Below, one piece after another: positions 32,755 to 41,690 of a stretch of 64,000 nt of DNA. Within the stretch, counting starts at the first letter, position 1. Each line of letters opens with the position of its first letter. The notes under the pieces are model-generated. The model saw only the letters and a list, made by a program, of their open reading frames with translations. It had not been told where the DNA came from and ran no database searches. The stretch is from Chlorobium sp. Lineage in GTDB: Bacteria > Bacteroidota > Chlorobiia > Chlorobiales > Chlorobiaceae. Position numbers and translations under genes: made by a program. Where the stretch lies: the NCBI GenBank assembly GCA_028282595.1, contig JANQHQ010000039.1, positions 1 to 64,000 on the forward strand, given 5' to 3'.

Positions 32755-34095
32755 ATGAACGCCAGAGAAATCACCCTTCTTGTCCTGAAAGAGACCGAAA
32801 CGACGGACGGCAAATCGGAACAGATCCTTCATCGACTGCTTGAAAAGCACAAACCCGACCGGCAGGAACGGGCTCTTGCAACCGAACTGGTCAACGGCGT
32901 GCTGCGCAACCTGCTCCGGCTGGACTTCGTGATCGGGCGGTGTTACCACCACGACCTCTCGAAAGCGGCTCCCGTCCTGCGCGTAATCCTCCGGATCGGC
33001 TCCTATCAGCTCCTGTTCCTTGACCGGATCCCCGCATGGGCCGCGGTCGACGAATGCGTGAAGCTCGCCCGGAAATACAAGGGGCGCCATCTCGCGGGAA
33101 TCGTCAACGCCGTCTTGAGGAAGGTGCCCGAAGCCGGGAGCGGCGCCGAAACCCTCCTCGAAAACGAACCTGCGGCAAAACGCCTCTCCATCCTCCGGAG
33201 CCATCCCGAATGGCTCGTGGAGCGATGGCTGCAAGAGTACGGCGAAGAGAAAACCGCGACCATGCTTGCGGCAGGCAACCGACAACCGCTCACGGGCCTG
33301 CGCGTAAACACCCTGAAAACCGATGCGGATACGCTCCGGAAAGCCCTCGGTGAAGCCTCCGCGTCCTTCAGCGAAAGCGGACTGGAGAACTTCTTCCTGA
33401 CGGAAGACTTCCTTCCTTGCGAACCGTTCGTCCGTCTCGGACTGATCACGGTGCAAAACCCGACGCAGGCCCTGGCGTGTCTGCTGTCGGGCGTCCGTCC
33501 GGGGGAAACCGTGCTCGACATGTGCGCCGCTCCGGGTGGAAAATCGACCTTTTTCGCCGAACTGATGCACAACCGGGGCCGGATCATCGCGATAGACCGC
33601 TACCCGAACAAGTGTAAAAAGATAGAGCGGAGGGCGAAAGCTCTCGGCATAACGATTATCGAGACCCGCGCGGAGGACGCGCTCGAAGCCGCCGAAGGAG
33701 AGCGACCGGACGTCGTCCTGCTCGACGCCCCCTGCACGGGGACCGGCGTTCTCGCGAGAAAGGCCGACCTGCGCTGGCGTCTCACCCCGGAAAAACTCCA
33801 TGAGCTCGCCGGACTGCAGACCCGCCTTCTTGACCGGGCGGCCGCTCTGCTCGGGCCGGGCGGCGTTCTGGTCTACTCGACCTGCTCGGTCGAACCCGAG
33901 GAAAACAGTCTGCAGATCGACCGCTTCCTCGAACGCCACCCGGATTTCCGGAGGGAGGCGTGCCCCGGCCCGGTTCCCGAGGTATTCGCCCGGGAAACCG
34001 CCGGGTCCGGACAGTACCTCACCCTTCCCGGAGAGCGACAGGGATTCGACGGCGGCTTCGCCCAGAGACTCAGAAAAACCAGTTCAGGAACCTGA
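32755..34095 (+). CDS. rsmB: 16S rRNA (cytosine-967-C5)-methyltransferase
   Basis: A 446-residue RNA m5C methyltransferase. Residues 1-135 are a NusB-like RNA-binding domain (RQERALATELVNGVLRNLLRLD), and the rest is a SAM-dependent domain with VLDMCAAPGGKS (SAM loop), the DAPCTGTGVL motif IV cysteine and the STCSVEPEEN motif VI cysteine, the pair used in catalysis and release. The ATG at 32755 follows TTTATTTCA, the sequence also seen in the decayed upstream copy. The xer recombinase gene begins 98 bases after its stop. Confidence 0.94.
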   Translation: MNAREITLLVLKETETTDGKSEQILHRLLEKHKPDRQERALATELVNGVLRNLLRLDFVIGRCYHHDLSKAAPVLRVILRIGSYQLLFLDRIPAWAAVDECVKLARKYKGRHLAGIVNAVLRKVPEAGSGAETLLENEPAAKRLSILRSHPEWLVERWLQEYGEEKTATMLAAGNRQPLTGLRVNTLKTDADTLRKALGEASASFSESGLENFFLTEDFLPCEPFVRLGLITVQNPTQALACLLSGVRPGETVLDMCAAPGGKSTFFAELMHNRGRIIAIDRYPNKCKKIERRAKALGITIIETRAEDALEAAEGERPDVVLLDAPCTGTGVLARKADLRWRLTPEKLHELAGLQTRLLDRAAALLGPGGVLVYSTCSVEPEENSLQIDRFLERHPDFRREACPGPVPEVFARETAGSGQYLTLPGERQGFDGGFAQRLRKTSSGT

Positions 34096-34193
34096 AGAGC
34101 GGAAATCCCGTTTCCATACAGAGCGTACAGCGCGGCCCTTCGGCCGGGGGCCGCCGCAAGGATCGTGACCGTACCGGACAACCGTTTTCCATC

Positions 34194-35108
34194 ATGCAGC
34201 AGCTTTCTCCCCCATACCGGAAGCATCTCGAAAGCTTCGTCGACCATCTGACGCTCGAAAGAAATCTCTCCCCGCATACCAGGGAGTCCTACATGGGCGA
34301 TCTGGTCCGCTACCTCCGCTACATGGAGGAGAGCGAACGGACGGTCGCCGGGATCACCCCGGCCGACATCCAGGAATTCGTGCAGGAGCTGCACTCGGCC
34401 GGACTCGAATCGCGGTCGGTCGCCAGAAACGTTTCCGCCATCCGCTCGTTCCACAAATTCCTCGTCAGGGAACACACCCTGCCGTCGAACGCGGCGGAAA
34501 ATCTCCGGCAGCCGAAACCCGCGAAACATCTGCCTACGGTCCTCACGGTCGACGAGACGTTCCGGTTGCTGGAAGCCCCCCTCGAGGAACGCCCCCGGCG
34601 AACCTCCTTCCTCAGGGACAAGGCCCTGCTGGAACTTCTGTACGCTACAGGAGTCCGCGTCAGCGAGCTCGTCAACCTGCAGCAGGGCAACTGCTACCTC
34701 GACGACGGTTTCGCCCGGATTTTCGGCAAGGGGTCGAAAGAGCGCCTGGTACCGGTCGGCCGGTCCGCGGCCTCGTGGGTCCGACGCTATCAGCAGGAGT
34801 TGCGCATGAAGCTGTCAAACCGCGATTCGGGGGATTATCTCTTCCTGAACGCGAGAGGCAGCAAGCTCTCCCGCATGACGGCCTATACCATTGTCCAGCG
34901 CTGCAGCGTGCAGGCGGGCATCAATAAGACCATCAGCCCCCACACCCTGCGCCACAGCTTCGCCACGCACCTTCTGGAGGGCGGAGCGGATCTGAGGGCG
35001 GTCCAGGAGATGCTCGGCCACAGCTCCATCGTCGCCACGCAGATCTACACCCACATCGACCGCACCTTCATCAAGGAGGTCCACAAAACCTTTCACCCCA
35101 GAGGATGA
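34194..35108 (+). CDS. xerD: Tyrosine recombinase XerC/XerD
   Basis: A 304-residue site-specific recombinase with the N-terminal SAM-like core-binding domain (about 10-100) and catalytic domain. Visible catalytic residues are Arg155 (ATGVRVSEL), Lys181, His250 and Arg253 (SPHTLRHSF), His276 (LGHSS) and nucleophile Tyr285 (TQIYTHID). It resolves chromosome dimers at dif in its family. The choice between XerC and XerD cannot be made by eye; the symbol is a best guess. The ATG at 34194 starts the domain (MQQLSPPYRKHLESFVDHL). It has no adjacent integron or phage genes. Confidence 0.9.
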   Translation: MQQLSPPYRKHLESFVDHLTLERNLSPHTRESYMGDLVRYLRYMEESERTVAGITPADIQEFVQELHSAGLESRSVARNVSAIRSFHKFLVREHTLPSNAAENLRQPKPAKHLPTVLTVDETFRLLEAPLEERPRRTSFLRDKALLELLYATGVRVSELVNLQQGNCYLDDGFARIFGKGSKERLVPVGRSAASWVRRYQQELRMKLSNRDSGDYLFLNARGSKLSRMTAYTIVQRCSVQAGINKTISPHTLRHSFATHLLEGGADLRAVQEMLGHSSIVATQIYTHIDRTFIKEVHKTFHPRG

Positions 35109-35281
35109 AGAGTGTGTTGCACTGGTGATCTGTTTATTCGTTGAACTGCCGGGGCATCGGCCGTGCAAGGCCTGTGAATTCCCCTTTTCGATGCGAGACC
35201 CGCATGACGGCGACGGTGTCCCGCGGTATCTCCTACAACCGTTCGCCGATTTTCCGCAGGGCCTTCCTTTCCAGGCGGAGC

Positions 35282-35815
35282 TCACTCATCGCCTGAATCG
35301 CTCGCGTTGTCCGACAGCCACCCGGCCGCTTTGCGGTTGCCCATACCTGCCGATGTCCGCATGTCCTTCAGCGCGCCCGCACTGTCCTTCAGTTCCAGAT
35401 GCGAGAGCCCTCGCCTGTAGAACGCCTTCGCATAGCCGCTTTTGATCTCCACGGCCTTTGTATAATCGGCAACCGCTTCACGGAACATCCCCAGCTCGTG
35501 ATGCGTCTTTCCCCTGCGGTAGAACGCCTTGTGGTAATCGGGCCTCTGCCGCACCGCAACCGTGAAATCGGCGCGCGCTTCGTGGTACCGCCCCAGCTTG
35601 AAGTGTGCCTTGCCCCGGTGATAGACCGCTTTCGGATTGCCGGGTCCGAGCCGCACGGCCTTGTCGAAAGCCGCGAGTGCGTCCTCATAGGCTTCGAGGT
35701 CGTAGCTCTTTTTCCCCTGCTCTATCAGCAGTTCCGGGGAATCGGCGCAAAGGGCGCCGGGAACGGCAAGCAACGCGAGGAAAAAAAGCGGCGGAATAAA
35801 GGAAACGGCACGCAT
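35282..35815 (-). CDS. Exported tetratricopeptide-repeat protein
   Basis: A 177-residue protein with a signal peptide (MRAVSFIPPLFFLALLAVPG, cleavage near ALCA-DS) and three to four TPR units from about residue 28 to 165. Each contains the A-x-x-x-Y/F-R-G pattern (AVYHRGKAHFKLGRY, AFYRRGKTHHELGMF, AFYRRGLSHLELKD). It is probably a periplasmic scaffold for protein-protein contacts; no enzyme motif is seen. The start at 35815 is chosen for the signal peptide. Confidence 0.82.
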   Translation of the reverse strand: MRAVSFIPPLFFLALLAVPGALCADSPELLIEQGKKSYDLEAYEDALAAFDKAVRLGPGNPKAVYHRGKAHFKLGRYHEARADFTVAVRQRPDYHKAFYRRGKTHHELGMFREAVADYTKAVEIKSGYAKAFYRRGLSHLELKDSAGALKDMRTSAGMGNRKAAGWLSDNASDSGDE

Positions 35816-35934
35816 GGTCGTGATCTCCCGGATTGGTTGACGTATTGAACCGGACACTAGAGCGTGATGATCTCTCCCGAATCCTGCAGAAGCAACCGTG
35901 CGAGGCCTTCTGTCCGATGCGCCCGCATCCCGGC

Positions 35935-37341
35935 TCATGCATCCTCGACTATCCGCTCCAGATAATCCTCGCAGAAATCGATTCTCAGTTCCAGCCACAT
36001 GGGAAGATGATCGGACATCTGATAGGTCCGCCACTTGCGGTAACCCAGTCTGGTTTTCCCGACCAGGTCGGCGAAGAAGGCTTCGTCTTCTCCACCGGGA
36101 TCGTCGTCGCCCTCGCGGAACACGTGTTTGAAAAAGTCGAAAACCCCGGCCTTGCCGATATCGACAGAGGTCGCTCCCCGTCGGCGGCGACGCTTTTTGT
36201 TCCAGTAGGCTATCTGATCGTAGGCCTTGTCCCTCCTCACGTTACTCCCTTCGGGAATCTCCTTCAGCTCTTCCGGAACCATGAAATTGTTCGTATGCAG
36301 GGACTCCCAGGTAGCGTGATCCTTACCGATAATATTGAAGTCGCCGAGCACGAAAAAGAAATTGTCGGCGTCGGAGTCGTTTTCTCTTTCCGCCCGTTTC
36401 GCCAGAAACCCGGTGATTTTTCGTATCTCCTGGTTTCGCATTGCAAGGCCGCTCTTGCCCGACCCGTAGTAGATGTGCACGGTGCAGAGCATGAATTTCA
36501 GCCAACCCGCCTGGAAGGTAACGACAAAGGGAGTCCGCGCGAACTGCAGTTTTTCCTCGGTCTCCACCTTGTCCGGAAGCAGCAGCGCCGCGTTTCCGGG
36601 GAAAACGGGCGCTTCGCCCTCGAACGGCAGAACCGGTTTGCCGTCCGGGCCGCATTCGACTTCCGTCCCTTTTTTCAGAACGACGGCCGATCCCTCGGGC
36701 AGCGTCAGGCCGGTCCCGCCGGGAATGCCGAGGACGATGTCCCTGTCGAGCCTGGTTTTCCCGCGGGATCGCCTGACGGGAATTTCGTCGGGTTGCTGGA
36801 CATCGCCTCCGTCCGGCAGGCGGAAGGCCAGGCCGTCCGGATTTCTCAGCAGGTTTGCTCCCGGCCGGGAGACCTTGCGTCCTTCCTCGAGGGTTATCTC
36901 TCCGGCGACGTTCGTGAAACGGACCTTTTTGACATTGTAGACGAAAACCATCCGCTCCCTGTTGCCCCGCTTGCCCTCGGTAACGTCCGTCGCGATATAG
37001 TCCCAGTCGCGGGAACCGAGAATGTCCATGACCTTCCTGAGCGCGGTAAGGTCTTCACGAACCTCCTGGATTGCGACAAGATCGAAATGGGAGATGATTT
37101 CGGCAATATAGTAGTATGCGTCCCGGCACCTTCCGCCGTATTTTTTCGTATCGAACTCCCTGATATTCCATGTGGCGATCCTCAGCCACTGCTTGTCGTT
37201 GCGCTCGTGCTGACGGATCTCGCCCTCTTTCAGGCCGTAGATATGGCTGCGCAACGCGGAGCGAAGCTCCAGAAGCCTCGATGCGATAACCTTGTTGCGT
37301 GTCTTGTCTTTTCCGGTTCTGAGGGGGCCGTACAGGGGCAT
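35935..37341 (-). CDS. Endonuclease/exonuclease/phosphatase-fold protein
   Basis: A 468-residue cytosolic-looking protein of the EEP superfamily (DNase I / exonuclease III fold). Key motifs are IATWNIREF (Asn), VAIQEVRED (metal-binding Glu), VLGDFNIIGKD (Asp and Asn) and MSDHLPMW (terminal Asp-His), in the correct order. Between the second and third lies an insertion of about 130 residues rich in Gly, Pro and charged residues that most nucleases of this fold lack. Nuclease, lipid phosphatase or phosphodiesterase activity cannot be distinguished. The ATG at 37341 was chosen over an upstream extension without family features. Confidence 0.8.
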   Translation of the reverse strand: MPLYGPLRTGKDKTRNKVIASRLLELRSALRSHIYGLKEGEIRQHERNDKQWLRIATWNIREFDTKKYGGRCRDAYYYIAEIISHFDLVAIQEVREDLTALRKVMDILGSRDWDYIATDVTEGKRGNRERMVFVYNVKKVRFTNVAGEITLEEGRKVSRPGANLLRNPDGLAFRLPDGGDVQQPDEIPVRRSRGKTRLDRDIVLGIPGGTGLTLPEGSAVVLKKGTEVECGPDGKPVLPFEGEAPVFPGNAALLLPDKVETEEKLQFARTPFVVTFQAGWLKFMLCTVHIYYGSGKSGLAMRNQEIRKITGFLAKRAERENDSDADNFFFVLGDFNIIGKDHATWESLHTNNFMVPEELKEIPEGSNVRRDKAYDQIAYWNKKRRRRRGATSVDIGKAGVFDFFKHVFREGDDDPGGEDEAFFADLVGKTRLGYRKWRTYQMSDHLPMWLELRIDFCEDYLERIVEDA

Positions 37342-37405
37342 GACGCTTTCTCCCGTTGAGATAAGAAGAAAATCCGTTGTACAAGCATACAACAATAATA
37401 AGCGC

Positions 37406-37882
37406 TCAACCGTTGCCGTGACGATCCCGATGTCCGTCGAGCTCGATCTTCAACGCCGTGAGGGTACGGTTGACATCGAGCAGAAAGAACACGAGCGCCG
37501 CAATCAGAAAGATCATGCTCGTAATGAACAGAAAGGATATCAGCAGGGGCAGATCGAGCGCGACGAGAGGGGAAAGAAACAGGGCGATCACCAGAAGAGA
37601 CGCGAAAAGACAGCTGAGCGACGCCAGCATGATCGCCACCCGTATCAGCCGGGCTCTCGACCAGAGGATGTCTATCTCCATGCCGACCCTCCGGCAGACC
37701 TCCTCCCCGGCCGAATCGAGCTCGCAGGAGAGCGAGCGGGAACGGTCGATGATTCTGCCGAGACGGTTGGTCATCGTCAGGAGAAGAAGACCGAGGCCGG
37801 AAATGAGGATGACGGGACCGATCGCGGTCTGAATAACGGGAATGAGATACTCGACGGATTCCATCGGAACAGACGATTGCAT
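37406..37882 (-). CDS. DUF2721 membrane protein
   Basis: A 158-residue integral membrane protein. One hydrophobic helix (AIGPVILISGLGLLLLTMTNRLGRIIDRSR) with the GLGLLLLTMTNRLGRIIDR phrase typical of DUF2721 is followed by a cytosolic charged helix and then two more hydrophobic segments (LFASLLVIALFLSPLVAL and LLISFLFITSMIFLIAALVFF). The function of the family is unknown. It shares strand with the nuclease-fold gene downstream. Confidence 0.8.
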   Translation of the reverse strand: MQSSVPMESVEYLIPVIQTAIGPVILISGLGLLLLTMTNRLGRIIDRSRSLSCELDSAGEEVCRRVGMEIDILWSRARLIRVAIMLASLSCLFASLLVIALFLSPLVALDLPLLISFLFITSMIFLIAALVFFLLDVNRTLTALKIELDGHRDRHGNG

Positions 37883-37947
37883 GATTCGAAAAGCGGAGGG
37901 AGGCCGGACAGCTCGCCCGGGCTTGCGTTACGGCAGCCGGAAGCCCG

Positions 37948-38661
37948 CTACTCCCTCAGTCGCAGAAAAAGTTTTCCCTCCCGCACGGCAAGCGTGTCGA
38001 TACCGTCGGCGAACCCTTTCCAGAACCCTTCGCCGCGGCCGTACTCGGCGACGAGATCGGTATTCTTTATCCCCCCCAGCCAGGCGCCCGGCAGCGGTAT
38101 GCCGAGCAGGCTTATCCCCCGGAGTTTCACCACCGGCCTGCCGTCGCGCAGGGCGAGCTCCAGACCTGCCTTTACGCGGATTGTCTTTCCCCCGAGAACC
38201 GGAAAATCGGGATCGACCGGCACAAGCAGTTTGGCGCTCACCAGATCGTCGGAAAGGTCGATCGCAAGCCTGCGGGCGAGATCGGTATTGTGGGCGAACA
38301 GCGCGTTGAGCTCCCTCTCGTCGAGAAAGATCTCCCGCGACGCTCCCTCTTCGCTGTACGCCTCGGGCTTCAGATGCCCGTCCGGTGTCAACTCGTCCGG
38401 TCCGGCTCCTCCGAAAAGATCGGTGAGCGAAATTCCGCTCGCCTGCTCGATCCGGTCCAGTTTCAGGTTCAGCGCCTCTTTTTCACGATCGTCGAGTTCG
38501 ACCGGTTCGAACGGTGCGGGAAACAGGAAAAAACGGATTACCAGCACCGTCGCGACGATTGCAAGAACAACCGCCCCGAGAACCATGGCGAAGACCTGGA
38601 CTCCGCTGTATCTCCCGGCAGGCGTTCCGGTGTCTTCCCGACCGGACTCAATGTTTTTCAT
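37948..38661 (-). CDS. Membrane-anchored protein of unknown function
   Basis: A 237-residue protein with one N-terminal transmembrane helix (VFAMVLGAVVLAIVATVLVIRFFLF) and an extracytoplasmic domain of about 180 residues with alternating strands (IFLDERELNALFAHNTDLA, AKLLVPVDPDFPVLGGKTI, GRPVVKLRGISLLGIPLP). The strand pattern and LDERELNAL phrase recall YpmS/DUF2140-like or arginine-rich lipid-binding (BPI-like) domains, but I do not recognise the family securely. No catalytic motif is seen. Confidence 0.65.
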   Translation of the reverse strand: MKNIESGREDTGTPAGRYSGVQVFAMVLGAVVLAIVATVLVIRFFLFPAPFEPVELDDREKEALNLKLDRIEQASGISLTDLFGGAGPDELTPDGHLKPEAYSEEGASREIFLDERELNALFAHNTDLARRLAIDLSDDLVSAKLLVPVDPDFPVLGGKTIRVKAGLELALRDGRPVVKLRGISLLGIPLPGAWLGGIKNTDLVAEYGRGEGFWKGFADGIDTLAVREGKLFLRLRE

Positions 38662-38706
38662 ATGACAACACGGTTAACTACATCTTCAGCCATGCGGACA
38701 ACTCCG

Positions 38707-40473
38707 CTACCGGCCTTTTCCCTTGCGTTTCGAACGTGCCGTACGGGCAATGCTCTTCTTCATTTTCTTTTTCTTCGGAGGCGCGAAGCTTTCAAAATCC
38801 TCGAGTCCTCCGTCCATGCGCGACGCCCTGAGCCGCTCGCCGCAAACCCTGATCTTTTTCAGCTCGCTGAAGACCTCCCCGGGCATCCCCTCCGGCAGTT
38901 CGACCGTACTGAAATCGTCGAAAACGGCAACCCGACCGACGGCTTTGTTATCGATCCCGATCTCGTTGATGATCGCTCCGACGATATTTTTCGGCTTGAC
39001 GCCGTGGCGCTTGCCGACACCGAGGCGGTAACGGTCGAATCGAATCTCTTCCCGGTCCATCTCCTTCTTTCTCCTGGCGGCCTGCCGTTTCCCGCTCCTC
39101 TCTTCGAACCCCTGCGAACCGGCTTTCATTGCCGCCCCTTCGGTTTCCCCAGAGAGCAGGAGGGGGCTGTCGCCCTGATAAAGGCTCGCCAGGGCCGCAG
39201 CCGCCTGCATGGGCGTCACGTCGTGTTCATGACAGTATGTCGAAACGAGTTCCTCGAAGAAATCGAGGTCCGCGGTCGAAAGCATCTCGCTGATCTGCTG
39301 TTTGAACCTGGCGATACGCTTATCGTTGATGGCCTCGGTCGAAGGAAGCTCCATCCGTTCGATTCCCTTGCGGATCGCACGCTCGATCGCACGCAGCATC
39401 GTCATTTCCCTCGGCGTAACGAACAGAACGGCCTCGCCGCTGCGGCCGGCCCTGCCTGTTCGACCGATACGGTGGACATAGCTCTCGATATCCGTGGGAA
39501 TGTCGTAGTTGATGACGTGACTGATCCGTTCGACGTCCAGCCCGCGAGCTGCCACGTCGGTTGCGACAAGGATATTCAGCGACCCCTCCTTGAACTGCCT
39601 GACCGTTTTTTCGCGATGACCCTGGGCCATGTCCCCGTTCAGTGCCGCGGAGGCATACCCTCTCGCCCGGAGTTTTTCCGAAAGTTCGAGGGTCGAGGTT
39701 TTGGTGCGAACGAAAATAACGACACCGTCGAAATGTTCCAGTTCGAGAATGCGGGTCAGGGCATCGAGCTTGTGGCGTCCCGAAACCGTGAGAAAACGCT
39801 GAGAAATGGTTTCAACCGTCGAGCTCCTGGTCTTGACGGTTACTTCGGCGCATTCGCGCAGGTACTTGCGGGTAATGTTCCGGATCGCCGCAGGCATTGT
39901 CGCCGAAAAAAGCGCGATCTGCCGGGATTCGGGCGTCTGTTGCAGAATCCACTCGACGTCGTCGACGAAACCCATGCGCAGCATCTCGTCGGCTTCATCG
40001 AGCACGAGTGTTCGTATTCCCTCGAGATTGAGCGTCCCGCGCCTGATGTGGTCGATAACCCTTCCGGGAGTCCCGACGACGACATGAACACCCCGCTTCA
40101 GACGGCGGATCTGTCCGCTGTAATCCTGACCGCCATAGATCGGCAGGACATGAAAGGCATCGAGAAAAGAGGCATAACGCTGAAAGGCCTCGGCAACCTG
40201 GATGGCAAGCTCCCTCGTGGGAGTGAGCACCATGACCTGGGGTTCCTGGCAGGAGATTTCGATTCGGGAAAGCAACGGCAGGGCGAACGCAGCGGTCTTC
40301 CCCGTTCCCGTCTGGGCGAGGCCGAGGATATCCCGCCCGTCCAGCATGAACGGAATGGTCCGGATCTGGATCGGGGTCGGAGTTTCATACCCGACGGTAT
40401 CGAGAGCTTTCAGGACGGTTTCGGAAAGTCCCAGATCGCGAAACGAGGCGGGCGCATCACATTTCGTTGTCAT
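38707..40473 (-). CDS. deaD: DEAD-box ATP-dependent RNA helicase, DeaD/CsdA type
   Basis: A 588-residue helicase. Motif Q (FRDLGLSETVLKAL...TPTPIQ), Walker A AQTGTGKT, DEAD in VLDEADEML, SAT in FSATMP, and the C-terminal helicase motifs ATDVAARGLDV and HRIGRTGRAGR are all intact. After about 480 comes a DbpA-like RNA-binding domain (RLGVGKRHGVKPKNIVGAI), then a basic lysine-rich tail. This is the layout of cold-shock helicases that remodel rRNA and mRNA. Located alone, divergent from nothing adjacent; the LapA-domain gene lies upstream on the same strand. Confidence 0.94.
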   Translation of the reverse strand: MTTKCDAPASFRDLGLSETVLKALDTVGYETPTPIQIRTIPFMLDGRDILGLAQTGTGKTAAFALPLLSRIEISCQEPQVMVLTPTRELAIQVAEAFQRYASFLDAFHVLPIYGGQDYSGQIRRLKRGVHVVVGTPGRVIDHIRRGTLNLEGIRTLVLDEADEMLRMGFVDDVEWILQQTPESRQIALFSATMPAAIRNITRKYLRECAEVTVKTRSSTVETISQRFLTVSGRHKLDALTRILELEHFDGVVIFVRTKTSTLELSEKLRARGYASAALNGDMAQGHREKTVRQFKEGSLNILVATDVAARGLDVERISHVINYDIPTDIESYVHRIGRTGRAGRSGEAVLFVTPREMTMLRAIERAIRKGIERMELPSTEAINDKRIARFKQQISEMLSTADLDFFEELVSTYCHEHDVTPMQAAAALASLYQGDSPLLLSGETEGAAMKAGSQGFEERSGKRQAARRKKEMDREEIRFDRYRLGVGKRHGVKPKNIVGAIINEIGIDNKAVGRVAVFDDFSTVELPEGMPGEVFSELKKIRVCGERLRASRMDGGLEDFESFAPPKKKKMKKSIARTARSKRKGKGR

Positions 40474-40588
40474 ACGGATATCTTTGGTGAACGATCACAT
40501 CCCGCCGGAACGCACTATCATTCCGTAAAAGGAGTGCCGCCGGGAAAAAGATGCGTGCATGGTAAGCATTTGCCGAACGAAACGCTAA

Positions 40589-41074
40589 TTATTTTTTCGT
40601 TTCCGTCCCGTCCGCCACGTCTCCGTCCTCCTCGCCGGCTCCCCTGACGATAAACACCCCCTCTTCGTCGAAACGTCTGACAATGTCGCCGACCCGCCGC
40701 TCGACCGAGCCGAACCGTTCTTTCAGGGCGATCAGTTCCCCGCCCAGTTCGTCCATCCTCCCTGCAACCATGTTCTGCATTTCCGTAACGCGGCTTTTTT
40801 CGCTGTTCATCGCCAGCGTTCTCACCTCCTCTAGCTCGCGGTTTTTTTTCCGGACCTCCATGAGACCGGCTATCTCGGCCCTCGCGATAAACACCATGTA
40901 GAGCAGGCTCACGACTCCCACGATGCCGAGCATGATCACGCCGAACGGCGCACGGACACTGAAAAAGACGAAGCTGATCGTGTCCTCGCGGGCAAACAGC
41001 CCCCAGTTCACGCCGGCAAAAAGGATGACGACGAACAGAACAAGCGCGAGAACGATCGTATGCGGTTTCATCAT
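40589..41074 (-). CDS. LapA-domain membrane protein with coiled coil
   Basis: A 161-residue protein with two hydrophobic helices in the first 65 residues (IVLALVLFVVILFAGVNWGL and FGVIMLGIVGVVSLLYMVFI) separated by TISFVFFSVRAPFGV, matching the LapA/DUF1049 domain. A cytosolic coiled coil follows from about 68 to 145 and an acidic tail. In other bacteria LapA acts with LapB in controlling lipopolysaccharide synthesis; no lapB is adjacent here, though waaA lies 1.1 kb away. Confidence 0.8.
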   Translation of the reverse strand: MMKPHTIVLALVLFVVILFAGVNWGLFAREDTISFVFFSVRAPFGVIMLGIVGVVSLLYMVFIARAEIAGLMEVRKKNRELEEVRTLAMNSEKSRVTEMQNMVAGRMDELGGELIALKERFGSVERRVGDIVRRFDEEGVFIVRGAGEEDGDVADGTETKK

Positions 41075-41137
41075 GACATCACCTTCGGTTTGTTAAGGCC
41101 GGATCTACGCGGTAAATATACGCACACCGCACCTATA

Positions 41138-41689
41138 TTACCCTGTTCCGGACGCGTGGCCGCCTTTCAGCGCCACGTCGCACAGCACCCGGTAGACTGC
41201 GCCTTCAGGGAGCGTGACCGATTCGTAGAGACAGGCTCTATCGAATGTAGAGCGCCATTCGACCGTTTCCCGCGGCAGGCTCGAGGGCTGCCGCTTGCGC
41301 AGGCGCGCGAGAGTGACGTGCGGGAGAAAGTCCCTGCCGGCCGCCTCCATGTTCCTCTCCTCCACAAGCACGGAAAGCTTTCGGGCCAGGGCTCCCAGCC
41401 CTTCATGCGTGCTTCCCGACGCCCAGAGCAGGCGCGGCCTGCTCCGGGAAGGCCCGCCGGAAACCGAGGTGAAAACCGCGTCGAAGGAACGGGTGTCGGC
41501 CAGAAGACTCGCGAGCGCTTCGCATACGGCCTCCGGCTCTCCGCACCGCCAGGGCGGTACGAGCGTGACATGCAGGTTTTCCGGCGGGGTCCATCGAACG
41601 GAAAGAGCCGGGTGCGCCGCCCTGAATTCCGCGGCCTTTTGCCGTAACCCCTCACCTGCGGGGAGACCGATGAACACCCGTCGATCCAT
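41138..41689 (-). CDS. thpR: RNA 2',3'-cyclic phosphodiesterase (2'-5' RNA ligase family)
   Basis: A 183-residue member of the two-histidine (2H) phosphoesterase family. The paired catalytic motifs are His40-Val-Thr42 (NLHVTLV) and His124-Val-Thr126 (PHVTLA). Known members open 2',3'-cyclic phosphates and can seal 2'-5' RNA bonds. The start at 41689 lies one base beyond the archease stop, so the two are a translationally coupled pair. Together they suggest RNA end processing, with archease serving an RtcB ligase that is not in this window (inference). Confidence 0.92.
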   Translation of the reverse strand: MDRRVFIGLPAGEGLRQKAAEFRAAHPALSVRWTPPENLHVTLVPPWRCGEPEAVCEALASLLADTRSFDAVFTSVSGGPSRSRPRLLWASGSTHEGLGALARKLSVLVEERNMEAAGRDFLPHVTLARLRKRQPSSLPRETVEWRSTFDRACLYESVTLPEGAVYRVLCDVALKGGHASGTG

Positions 41690-41690
41690 G

